Source: Sulfurospirillum sp001602955 (lineage in GTDB: Bacteria > Campylobacterota > Campylobacteria > Campylobacterales > Sulfurospirillaceae). Taken from it: 64,000 nt of DNA. The DNA lies in the NCBI GenBank assembly GCA_001602955.1, contig LVAC01000002.1, positions 186,001-250,000 on the forward strand, given 5' to 3'. Below, one piece after another: positions 34,370 through 42,859 of this stretch. How positions within the stretch are numbered: position 1 is the stretch's first letter; every line of letters starts with the position of its first letter. The notes under the pieces are model-generated. The model made no database searches. It was not told where the DNA came from and saw only the letters and a list, made by a program, of their open reading frames with translations. A program made the translations under genes and the position numbers.

Positions 34370-34933
34370 ATGGCACTGATTCAATCGGCTCCTATTGCTT
34401 TAGGTACGCCGCTTAAACATTTTAGTCTTGAAGATCCCGACGGAAACGGGTTGAGTAGCAAAACGCTCTTCGGTAAAGGCGGTTTTTTGCTGGCGGTGAT
34501 GTGTAATCATTGCCCTTATGCCAACGCGGTGTGGAAACGTCTGGTCGCCGTAGCGGAGTTTGCGAAAAAATTGGATATTTCGACCGTTGCGATTAACCCG
34601 AACATTCATCCCAATTATCCGGAAGATTCGCCGGCGCATATGCGCGATAAAATTGCCGAAATGGGCATTTTCTTCCCGTATTTGATTGATGAAAAACAAG
34701 AAGTCGCTCAGAGTTTGGGCGCGACATGTACACCCGATATCTTTTTATTCGATGCGGAACAAAAACTCTATTACCACGGGCGTATCGACGATAATTGGCG
34801 CGATGAATCCGCCGTGAAAGAAGAGGAGCTCCGCGAAGCGATTATGTTGCTTTTTAGCAAACAAGAAGCCCCCAAAGTCCAACACCCCTCCATGGGATGT
34901 TCGATCAAATGGATCGATACGGTCACGGGTTAA
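34370..34933 (+). CDS. Thioredoxin-fold (AhpC/TSA-like) protein
   Basis: A 187-residue cytosolic thioredoxin-fold protein. MCNHCPYANAVWKR gives a CxxC-like pair in place of WCGPC, and ATCTPDIFLFD is the cis-proline region. This pattern is that of the thioredoxin family proteins sometimes annotated as alkyl hydroperoxide reductase-like; the substrate is not known. It lies 3 bases after pepD, and its stop overlaps convergent nth by 4 bases. Confidence 0.82.
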   Translation: MALIQSAPIALGTPLKHFSLEDPDGNGLSSKTLFGKGGFLLAVMCNHCPYANAVWKRLVAVAEFAKKLDISTVAINPNIHPNYPEDSPAHMRDKIAEMGIFFPYLIDEKQEVAQSLGATCTPDIFLFDAEQKLYYHGRIDDNWRDESAVKEEELREAIMLLFSKQEAPKVQHPSMGCSIKWIDTVTG

Positions 34934-35574
34934 ACGGCTTTAAACCCGTCTTTACTTTTACAATAAGGCTGCAAAAGGCAGGTATCGCAAAGCGGCTTGA
35001 TCGCTTTGCAATGGTATCTGCCGAACAATACCATCGCTTGATGGAGCGTATCCAAATCGTTCTTAAAAAGTTTCGTTAACTCTTCTTCGGTTTTAACGGC
35101 TGTTTTAGCATTTGAAAGCCCCAATCGGTGAGCGACGCGAAAAACGTGCGTATCGACCGCCATCAAATTCGCTTTGGCGTACTCGATCATAACGACGTGA
35201 GCCGTTTTTTGTCCGACTCCCGCGAGTGTGATCAGTTGCGTTTCGTCAAGCGGAATTTCTCCGCCGTATGTTTGAACGACGGTTTGCGCCATCTTGATGA
35301 GGTTTTGCGCTTTGTTGTTAAAGAACGAACACGAACGAATCAGGGCTTTGACGTTTTCAAGATCGGCGGAAGCTAAGGCTTGGACGTCCGGGTAGTGTTT
35401 AAAAAGCTCGGGAGTAATGATGTTGACGCGTTTGTCGGTGCATTGTGCGGAGAGCATAACGCATACCAAAAGCTCGTACAACGAGTGATAGCGTAATTCC
35501 GTAACGGCTTGCGCATAATGCTCTAAAAAAAAGGCTTTAATGGCTTGAACTTCTTTGGCGGCGGCTTTTTTCAT
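34930..35574 (-). CDS. nth: Endonuclease III
   Basis: Nth removes oxidised pyrimidines and cleaves at abasic sites. HhH: LITLAGVGQKTAHVVM, with catalytic Lys in the loop and VDTHVFRVAHRLGL (catalytic Asp). The 4Fe-4S cluster ligands are C-x6-C-x2-C-x5-C in CKAIKPLCDTCLLQPYC. 214 residues, normal. Convergent with the thioredoxin-like gene; divergent from the PEB4 homologue, as in C. jejuni. Confidence 0.97.
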   Translation of the reverse strand: MKKAAAKEVQAIKAFFLEHYAQAVTELRYHSLYELLVCVMLSAQCTDKRVNIITPELFKHYPDVQALASADLENVKALIRSCSFFNNKAQNLIKMAQTVVQTYGGEIPLDETQLITLAGVGQKTAHVVMIEYAKANLMAVDTHVFRVAHRLGLSNAKTAVKTEEELTKLFKNDLDTLHQAMVLFGRYHCKAIKPLCDTCLLQPYCKSKDGFKAV

Positions 35575-35699
35575 AATTGACTAAACCTTGATTCTTTTTG
35601 GAAAAATTATACCGCTAATCCTTGAAATTAACACTTTATTTAAGAAATCGTAATATCATTTTAGATAGAATTCCACAATAACTTTCTTAAAGGACTTGA

Positions 35700-36512
35700 G
35701 TGAAAAAAATTATTCTAAGTAGTATTGCCGCGGCAGTACTTGGCGTGAGTTTAAATGCGACGGTTTTTGCAACCGTTAACGGCGAAGACGTAACGGATCA
35801 AGATATTGCGGTATTAATGCGCGCAATGCAAGGTGCAAAGTTTGAGACACTCCCCGAAGATGCCAAACAAAAAATCGTCGAGCAAGCGATTGAACGTAAA
35901 TTGTTAACCGCCGAAGCGATGAAAAGCGGCGTCGAAAAAGACAAAGATTATGCCGAAGCACTCAAACGCATTAAGAGCGATCTCGCCCTTGAAGTTTGGA
36001 TGAAAAAAATCTTTGACGGCGTCAAAGTAAGCCCTCAAGAAGTCAAAGACTATTACGATAAAAATGCCGATAAATTTATGCAACCGGCAACCGTAAAAGC
36101 ACGACATGTCCTCGTTAAAACGGAAGAAGAAGCTAAAGACGTCATCAAACAACTCGACGGCCTTTCCGGTCAAAAACTTGCCGATAAATTCATTGAACTT
36201 GCAACGACCAAATCAACGGGTCCTAGCGGTCAAGGCGGCGGCGATCTCGGTTGGTTTGCGGCAAATCAAATGGTAAAACCTTTTGCGGATGCGGCATTTG
36301 CGCTTAAAAAAGGCGAAATTACGAAAGTTCCCGTTCAAACACAATTCGGATACCACGTTATTTTAGTCGAAGATACGAAAGCGGCTGAAAAAGCAACGTT
36401 TGAAACGGTTAAAGCTAACATCGAAAACGGTTTGAAAATGGAAAAATTCCGTGTTCAAGTTTCCGAAAAAGCTAAAAAATTACGCCAAAATGCTAAAGTA
36501 ACGACGAAATAG
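35700..36512 (+). CDS. Periplasmic parvulin-type peptidyl-prolyl isomerase (PEB4/CBF2-like)
   Basis: A 270-residue SurA-like periplasmic chaperone/isomerase. A signal peptide (MKKIILSSIAAAVLGVSLNA) precedes a helical chaperone domain; the parvulin domain is VKARHVLVKTEEEAKDVI...GPSGQGGGDLGWFAANQMVKPFADAAFALKKGEI...TQFGYHVILVED (about 130-235). Homologue of C. jejuni Cj0596/PEB4 and H. pylori CBF2, which help outer membrane proteins fold. Starts at GTG 35700. Between nth and fba, as in C. jejuni. Confidence 0.92.
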   Translation: MKKIILSSIAAAVLGVSLNATVFATVNGEDVTDQDIAVLMRAMQGAKFETLPEDAKQKIVEQAIERKLLTAEAMKSGVEKDKDYAEALKRIKSDLALEVWMKKIFDGVKVSPQEVKDYYDKNADKFMQPATVKARHVLVKTEEEAKDVIKQLDGLSGQKLADKFIELATTKSTGPSGQGGGDLGWFAANQMVKPFADAAFALKKGEITKVPVQTQFGYHVILVEDTKAAEKATFETVKANIENGLKMEKFRVQVSEKAKKLRQNAKVTTK

Positions 36513-36519
36513 TCAAATG

Positions 36520-36653
36520 ACACGCCTTACGCTTTGCCGTTAAGGCGTTAAAATGATAAAGCGTTCAAAGTGAGGCAGTTTTTTCTGCCTCGCACGAGGC
36601 AAGCTTTAGTCAAAGCGAAGCGTAGCTTTTCGGGCTTTGCCCGGAAGGCGTGT
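36520..36653. repeat. Hairpin-rich gap between the PEB4 gene and fba
   Basis: Several inverted repeats lie in a row: ACGCCTTA/TAAGGCGT (36522-36548), a perfect GAGGCAG-T6-CTGCCTC (36572-36591) that could act as a terminator, CGGGC-TTT-GCCCG (36631-36643), and a long-range ACACGCCTT/AAGGCGTGT pair that closes the whole block. GAGGCA words recur. The block could fold as one multi-branched RNA; no known RNA family is recognised. Confidence 0.6.
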
Positions 36654-36677
36654 AAAAATTAAAAACAAAGGCGTTTT

Positions 36678-37754
<1,077 letters not shown>

Positions 37755-37759
37755 AATAC

Positions 37760-37779
37760 AAGGCCTCGAAAGAGGTCTT
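37760..37779. terminator. Hairpin after fba
   Basis: AAGGCCTC and GAGGTCTT form an eight-base stem (one G-U) closed by a GAAA tetraloop, 6 bases after the fba stop. There is no U run, so it may be a structured 3' end or weak terminator; the next gene starts 11 bases later. Confidence 0.5.
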
Positions 37780-37790
37780 GACCTTTGTCG

Positions 37791-38666
37791 ATGGTCTCTT
37801 TTCAACCCTCTTTATTTGAAGAAAAATGTTTTCAAAACCGCCGCATTTATTTTAAACGCGACGACCTTTTAGACGTCGATTTTTCCGGCAACAAAGCGCG
37901 TAAATTTTACGCTTTTTTAGTGCGGGATTTTCCGCATATTCGACGTGTCGTCAGCTCCGGTTCCAATCAATCCAATGCGATGTATTCGCTCTCCGTTTTG
38001 GCAAAAAAAAGAGGATGGGAATTTATTTACGTTTGCGACCATATTCCGTCGTTTCTCAAACAAAATCCCATCGGCAATTACGCTAAAGCCCTTGAAAACG
38101 GTATGCGTATTTTCGAGTCGTCCTCGCGCGAAACCGCACTAGAGGCTTTCTTGGATTCGCATACCTTACATGTCAAGGAGGGCGGAAGGCAAAAAGAGGC
38201 GGAAGAGGGCGTGGCACTTTTGGCACAAGAATTGGTGTGCGACGTCGCGCGCGAACATATCGAGAATCCCTACCTTTTTTTACCTTCAGGTACGGGAACG
38301 ACGGCACTTTTTTTGCAAAAACACTTGCCTTTCAAGGTTTATACCTGTGCTACGGTAGGCGATAGCGCGTATTTGAGGCGACAATGGGAATCCATTGAGA
38401 CAAACGTACATGTCTATCCGACGATTTTGGAAACGCATCGAAAATACCATTACGGCAAACTTTACCGCGAGCTTTTCGAGGTTTGGAAAAACGTACAGGC
38501 GGAAACGGGTGTCACGTTTGATTTGGTGTACGACCCTTTGGGCTGGAAAGTTCTGATAGAGCATCTTTTGATGCTGAAAGGAACGCCAATTTATTTGCAC
38601 CAAGGCGGGCTTTTGGGCAATACGTCGATGCTTCAACGCTACGCGCGCAAAGCAATTATGTTATAA
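37791..38666 (+). CDS. PLP-dependent ACC deaminase/D-cysteine desulfhydrase family protein
   Basis: A 291-residue fold type II PLP enzyme. FKRDDLLDVDFSGNKARKF carries the PLP lysine (N-K), SSGSNQSNAMYSLSVLAKKRGW is the cofactor phosphate/substrate region, and PSGTGTTALFLQKHL the glycine loop. Family members deaminate ACC or desulfhydrate D-cysteine; which applies is unknown. ATG 37791 is used; a TTG two codons upstream is also open and no good ribosome binding site is seen, so the start is uncertain. An ACATGTC word encodes LHVK near 38166. Confidence 0.82.
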   Translation: MVSFQPSLFEEKCFQNRRIYFKRDDLLDVDFSGNKARKFYAFLVRDFPHIRRVVSSGSNQSNAMYSLSVLAKKRGWEFIYVCDHIPSFLKQNPIGNYAKALENGMRIFESSSRETALEAFLDSHTLHVKEGGRQKEAEEGVALLAQELVCDVAREHIENPYLFLPSGTGTTALFLQKHLPFKVYTCATVGDSAYLRRQWESIETNVHVYPTILETHRKYHYGKLYRELFEVWKNVQAETGVTFDLVYDPLGWKVLIEHLLMLKGTPIYLHQGGLLGNTSMLQRYARKAIML

Positions 38667-38787
38667 TAGAGCTCTTATAAGCCGTTTTCACAAGCATAGC
38701 GCACCAACATTCATTGTGACGTGCTGTTGCGATGCTTAAGGCTTGATTGAACACAGTTGATTGATGAATTTTAACGAGGAAAAAACG

Positions 38788-40080
38788 ATGCTACTTTTAA
38801 AAACCGAGCAGAAAGACTTTCAAACGCATTTTGATGCACTTTTACGCCGCGGACATATGGATATGGAAAACGTTTCAAAAATCGTCGGAGGTATTTTGAA
38901 CGAAATCAAAGCCGAAGGAAACGATGCACTCAAGCGACATATCGAGAAGTTCGACCGATGGCATGTTGAAAACGACGCGGCTTTATGCGTAACGCCTGAG
39001 ACGATGAAAGCGGCGCACGATACGTTGGATGCACCCCTCAAACAAGCACTGGAGCTTGCGTATCGACGCATTTATACCTATCATGAGAAATTAATGCCTA
39101 AATCATGGCTTGATTTTGAAGACAACGGAACGGTGCTCGGGCAAAAGGTCACGCCGATGGATCGTGCGGGACTTTATATTCCCGGCGGTAAAGCGGCATA
39201 TCCGAGCAGTTTACTGATGAACGCCATTCCCGCAATCGTCGCAGGCGTCAAAGAGATCGTTGTTTGTACGCCGGCTCCCGATAACGAGCTTAATCCTTTA
39301 TTATTGGCGGCGATGCACGTGTGTCGTATCGAAAAAGCGTACAAAGTCGGCGGAGCAAGTGCCATCGGCGCGATGGCGTACGGCACGCAAAGTATTCCGA
39401 AAGTCGACGTGATTACGGGACCTGGCAATATTTTTGTCGCAACGGCTAAGAAAATGGTATTCGGCGAGGTCAATATCGATATGATCGCAGGTCCAAGCGA
39501 AATCGGCGTTTTAGCCGATGAGAGCGCAAATGCGAACCATTTGGCGATCGATTTGCTCTCACAAGCCGAACACGATGAAATGGCAAGTTCTATTTTGATT
39601 ACGCCTTCGTCCGAGATTGCGGAAAAAACGCGCGAAGAGATTGAAAAATGGCTTCCAACCTTGCAACGAAAAGCGATTGCGGAGGTGTCGATTCAAGAGC
39701 GAGGCGCGATTATTCTCACACGCGATATGGACGAAGCGGTGGCTTTAATGAATCAAATCGCGCCGGAACATCTGGAAATCGTCACGTCTCACCCGTTTGA
39801 TCTTTTGCCGAAAATTCGTCACGCGGGGGCCATTTTTATGGGAGCGTATACGCCAGAACCGATCGGAGATTATATCGCAGGTCCTAATCATACGCTTCCT
39901 ACAGGAGGAACCGCAAAATTTTATTCGCCTTTGAGCGTCGATCACTTTTTGAAACGCTCTTCGATCATTAGTATGAGCAAACAAGGCATCGACGAGATCG
40001 GCGAAGCATGTGCACTGCTTGCTAAGACCGAAGGACTTGGAGCACACGAAGCGAGCGTTAAGGTTCGATTAAAAGCATGA
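38788..40080 (+). CDS. hisD: Histidinol dehydrogenase
   Basis: HisD oxidises histidinol to histidine in two steps. Motifs: AGLYIPGGKAAYPSSLLMNAIPA, VGGASAIGAMAYGTQ, DVITGPGNIFVATAKKMVFG, AGPSEIGVLADE, LLSQAEHDEMASSIL (zinc/catalytic), APEHLEI, IAGPNHTLPTGGTAKF and LSVDHFLKRSS. I use ATG 38788, seven bases after GAGGA; TTG 38761 and ATG 38764 are also in frame but unsupported. It overlaps panE by 4 bases. The upstream gap 38667-38787 has an imperfect AAGCAT/ATGCTT hairpin only. Confidence 0.97.
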   Translation: MLLLKTEQKDFQTHFDALLRRGHMDMENVSKIVGGILNEIKAEGNDALKRHIEKFDRWHVENDAALCVTPETMKAAHDTLDAPLKQALELAYRRIYTYHEKLMPKSWLDFEDNGTVLGQKVTPMDRAGLYIPGGKAAYPSSLLMNAIPAIVAGVKEIVVCTPAPDNELNPLLLAAMHVCRIEKAYKVGGASAIGAMAYGTQSIPKVDVITGPGNIFVATAKKMVFGEVNIDMIAGPSEIGVLADESANANHLAIDLLSQAEHDEMASSILITPSSEIAEKTREEIEKWLPTLQRKAIAEVSIQERGAIILTRDMDEAVALMNQIAPEHLEIVTSHPFDLLPKIRHAGAIFMGAYTPEPIGDYIAGPNHTLPTGGTAKFYSPLSVDHFLKRSSIISMSKQGIDEIGEACALLAKTEGLGAHEASVKVRLKA

Positions 40081-41030
40081 AGTTTATTGTTTTAGGCGCG
40101 GGCGGAGTCGGAAGTTATTTTGCCGCAAAGCTCTTGCGAGCGGGTCATGAAGTTTTATTGGTGGCGCGCGGCGCACATTTGGAAGCGTTGCGTACGGAAG
40201 GTTTGCACCTATTTCACCCTGATTTGACGTGTTCGATGCCCGTTCACGCCGTGGACATGGAGGCGTTATCCTCTATCGACGTGCTTGAGTACGATGCGAT
40301 TTTACTTGCGACAAAGTCGATGGCGACGCGGGAAGTTGCGATTTTTTTGGCAAAACGCTTACGTGGAAACGTGAAAATTCCTTATATCGTTTCATTGCAA
40401 AACGGTGTCGAAAATGAAGCGATTTTATGCGATTACTTCGCGGAAGAGTACGTTATCGGCGCGTTGACACGCAAAATAGGCGCACATGTAATCGCCCCGG
40501 GACGTATCGAAGCGGTCGGTGAGGCCGAAACGATCGTGGGTACGTTGTTCTCGACGACGGAAAATGAGTTATTTTTGGAAACACTTGCACAATCGTTTAA
40601 CGAAGCGGGTATCCCGACGCATACGACGTACGATATTCGTCAAGAGTTATGGAAAAAGCTGATCATTAACAACGGAGTAAATGCGTTGTGTGCCCTTTTG
40701 GAAGTTAAAACGGGCGTTTTGTTCGACGATACCAAACTCTCTGCCTTGGTCTACGGCTTAATGCAGGAGACGGCACGTGCGGCACGAAGCTTACATGTCA
40801 AGATTTCTCAAGAAGACGTCGATGCGATGTTTGAACTGATTTCGCATTTCGACTCGATCAAACCTTCGATGTTGGTCGATTGGGAACATCATCGTGCGTT
40901 GGAAATCGATGAGATTTGCGGTATCGTGATTCGCGCCCTTCATCAAATCGGTGAGGACGCGGCGTATACGAAAACGATTGCGACGCTTTTAGAATTTAAG
41001 ACGGAGAAACGAAACCATGACAGAGATTAA
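40077..41030 (+). CDS. panE: 2-dehydropantoate 2-reductase
   Basis: This NADPH-dependent ketopantoate reductase belongs to pantothenate synthesis. Rossmann loop LGAGGVGSYFAAKLLRAGHEVLLVARG at the N-terminus; SLQNGVENE; and the C-terminal LWKKLIINNGVNALCAL (catalytic Lys) and SMLVDWEHHRALEIDEICG (catalytic Glu). 317 residues. ATGA overlap with hisD and 14-base overlap with mogA indicate one operon. Confidence 0.92.
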   Translation: MKFIVLGAGGVGSYFAAKLLRAGHEVLLVARGAHLEALRTEGLHLFHPDLTCSMPVHAVDMEALSSIDVLEYDAILLATKSMATREVAIFLAKRLRGNVKIPYIVSLQNGVENEAILCDYFAEEYVIGALTRKIGAHVIAPGRIEAVGEAETIVGTLFSTTENELFLETLAQSFNEAGIPTHTTYDIRQELWKKLIINNGVNALCALLEVKTGVLFDDTKLSALVYGLMQETARAARSLHVKISQEDVDAMFELISHFDSIKPSMLVDWEHHRALEIDEICGIVIRALHQIGEDAAYTKTIATLLEFKTEKRNHDRD

Positions 41031-41547
41031 AATCGGAATTTTAACCGTATCGGATCGCGCCAGTGCCGGTGTTTACGAAGACCTCTCAGGGCAGGCGATT
41101 ATCGCTACCCTCAATGAGTATTTAAGTTCTCCGTGGAAAAGTGCGTATCGCGTTATTCCCGACGAACAAGCGTTGATCGAAGCGTCGTTGAAGCAGATGG
41201 CAGACGAAGAGGGATGCTGTTTGATCGTAACGACCGGAGGTACGGGACCGGCACTTAGAGACGTAACGCCCGAGGCAACCGAAGCGGTATGTGAAAAAAT
41301 GATGCCCGGTTTTGGAGAATTGATGCGTCAAGTCAGCCTTAAATACGTACCGACGGCAATTTTATCGCGTCAAACGGCGGGAATTCGAGGAAAAAGCCTT
41401 ATTATCAATCTTCCCGGTAAACCCAAATCGATTCGAGAGTGTTTGGATGCGGTTTTTCCGGCCGTACCTTATTGCATCGATCTTTTAGAAGGACCGTTTT
41501 TGACATGTCATGAGGAAATCATCAAACCGTTTCGCCCTAAAGCGTAA
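41017..41547 (+). CDS. mogA: Molybdopterin adenylyltransferase
   Basis: MogA adenylates molybdopterin before molybdate insertion. Motifs: IGILTVSDRASAGVYEDLSG, LIVTTGGTGPALRDVTPEAT (GGTG), RQTAGIRGKSLIINLPGKPKSIRECL. 176 residues, typical. It is the last gene in hisD-panE-mogA and is followed by a good terminator. An ACATGTC word is near its end (41503). Presence implies molybdoenzymes elsewhere in the genome. Confidence 0.95.
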   Translation: MTEIKIGILTVSDRASAGVYEDLSGQAIIATLNEYLSSPWKSAYRVIPDEQALIEASLKQMADEEGCCLIVTTGGTGPALRDVTPEATEAVCEKMMPGFGELMRQVSLKYVPTAILSRQTAGIRGKSLIINLPGKPKSIRECLDAVFPAVPYCIDLLEGPFLTCHEEIIKPFRPKA

Positions 41548-41553
41548 ACGTTA

Positions 41554-41584
41554 AGCAAGGGTAAGACGCCCTTGCTACTTTTTA
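41554..41584 (+). terminator. Terminator after mogA
   Basis: AGCAAGGG (41554-41561) pairs with CCCTTGCT (41569-41576) and is followed by ACTTTTT. It starts 6 bases after the mogA stop. Confidence 0.8.
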
Positions 41585-41592
41585 GGTATGCG

Positions 41593-41613
41593 AAGAGTTC
41601 TTGCCGAACTCTT
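41593..41613. repeat. Inverted repeat in the mogA-dctP gap
   Basis: AAGAGTTC and GAACTCTT form a perfect eight-base stem around TTGCC. It lies between two terminator-like hairpins in a 180-base gap with no gene. No T run follows. Confidence 0.6.
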
Positions 41614-41699
41614 GACACGTCTTTCAAGCAAAAGCTCTAAAGACTACGTTAACGCTGCGTTTTCTTTGGTATAAAGCCCACGCACCTTTAGTGCTTTTT

Positions 41700-41727
41700 C
41701 TTCTTGCAAAATACGTTTTGCAAGAAG
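41700..41727 (-). terminator. Long hairpin after the TRAP binding-protein gene
   Basis: A perfect 12-base stem CTTCTTGCAAAA/TTTTGCAAGAAG with a four-base loop ends one base from the stop codon of the minus-strand gene. In that direction no T run follows, but its position fits a transcript end. Confidence 0.7.
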
Positions 41728-41728
41728 T

Positions 41729-42835
41729 CTATTGTTCGAGTTGTTTAAGATAGCCGTATTCGCCCATCAGCGTCCAAGGACGTACTTTAGCCAAATAAGC
41801 GCGTTGCGACTCTAAAATTTCTTTAAAAACCGGATCTTTTGCCGCTTGTTCGTCTTCAATCTCGCGTGCCGCTTTTTTCAAAGCCGCCATTACGTCCGCC
41901 GGAAATTGCTGTACTTTAACGTTAGGATACTCTTTAGCAATATTGGCCCATGCTTCGGCATTGGCATGGGTTGCTTGATCCATAAGTTGGGAACCGACCG
42001 ATTTGATAGCCGATTCTAAGATAGCACGTAAGTCGGCGGGGAGGGCGTCGATTTTCTTTTTATTGGCAAGGAGTTGAATCTCGCTTGCCGGTTCTTGCCA
42101 ACCGGTATAATAGTAATTTGCCAATTTATGAAAGCCCATCGCAAAGTCAAAAACGGGACTAATCCACTCTACCGCATCGATCGTGTTGCGCTCTAAAGAC
42201 GTGTAAAGTTCGCCCGGAGGCGTATTAACGGCATTGACGCCGAGTTTTGCCATAACTTCGCCGCCTTGTCCGGGAATTCTAAACTTGAGACCTTTGAGGT
42301 CGTCTAGGGATTTAATCTCTTTTTTAAACCAGCCGCCCATTTGCATGCCGGTTGAACCCATAGGATAGGAAATCAGTCCGTGTTTACCGTAAACTTTTGC
42401 CGCTAACTCTTTACCGCCGCCGTAGTTGTACCATGCGTATTGTTCGCTTAAGAGCATTCCAAACGGTACGGTCGTAAAGAAAACCAATTTATAATCTTTC
42501 CCTTTGTAGTAGTACGAAGCGGTATACGCAAGGTCGTATTGTCCCTCTTTGACCATATCCATAACGCCAAAAGGGGCTTTGTGCTTATTAGGGGAATCGA
42601 CTTTAATTTTCAAGCGGCCGTTAGACATTTTCTCAACGGTTTGCGCTAGCGTGAGCGGTGCCGGACCTAAAAAAGGAACTTGCTCCGCCCACGTGCTTGC
42701 CAATGTTAGCGTGTAGGTTTTTTCGGGTGTTGAGCTTGTTTTGACCTCTTTACTTTTGTCCTCTTTTGCATTTTCGCCGCATCCGCTAAAGAACATAAGC
42801 GATGCGGTAAGAAGCGTGAATAGTTTTAAGCGCAT
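41729..42835 (-). CDS. TRAP transporter substrate-binding lipoprotein (DctP family)
   Basis: A 368-residue lipoprotein (lipobox FFSGC, Cys19) with the DctP fold: LASTWAEQVPFLGPAPLTLAQTVEKMSNGRLKIKV, GQYDLAYTASYYYKGKD, FRIPGQGGEVMAKLGVNAVNTPPGELYTSLERNTIDAVEW (the arginine that binds carboxylates is in FRIPG). TRAP systems import carboxylates such as dicarboxylates or 2-oxoacids. No membrane subunits (DctQ/DctM) are adjacent; it lies 24 bases after valS, so it is an orphan here and must share membrane parts coded elsewhere. Confidence 0.88.
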   Translation of the reverse strand: MRLKLFTLLTASLMFFSGCGENAKEDKSKEVKTSSTPEKTYTLTLASTWAEQVPFLGPAPLTLAQTVEKMSNGRLKIKVDSPNKHKAPFGVMDMVKEGQYDLAYTASYYYKGKDYKLVFFTTVPFGMLLSEQYAWYNYGGGKELAAKVYGKHGLISYPMGSTGMQMGGWFKKEIKSLDDLKGLKFRIPGQGGEVMAKLGVNAVNTPPGELYTSLERNTIDAVEWISPVFDFAMGFHKLANYYYTGWQEPASEIQLLANKKKIDALPADLRAILESAIKSVGSQLMDQATHANAEAWANIAKEYPNVKVQQFPADVMAALKKAAREIEDEQAAKDPVFKEILESQRAYLAKVRPWTLMGEYGYLKQLEQ

Positions 42836-42859
42836 GGTGTTGTTTTTCCTTATACCGAT

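Noticed and set aside
38692..38737. Imperfect AAGCAT/ATGCTT hairpin before hisD considered as a his attenuator
   Set aside because: There is no run of His codons in a leader ORF and no T-tract after the stem.
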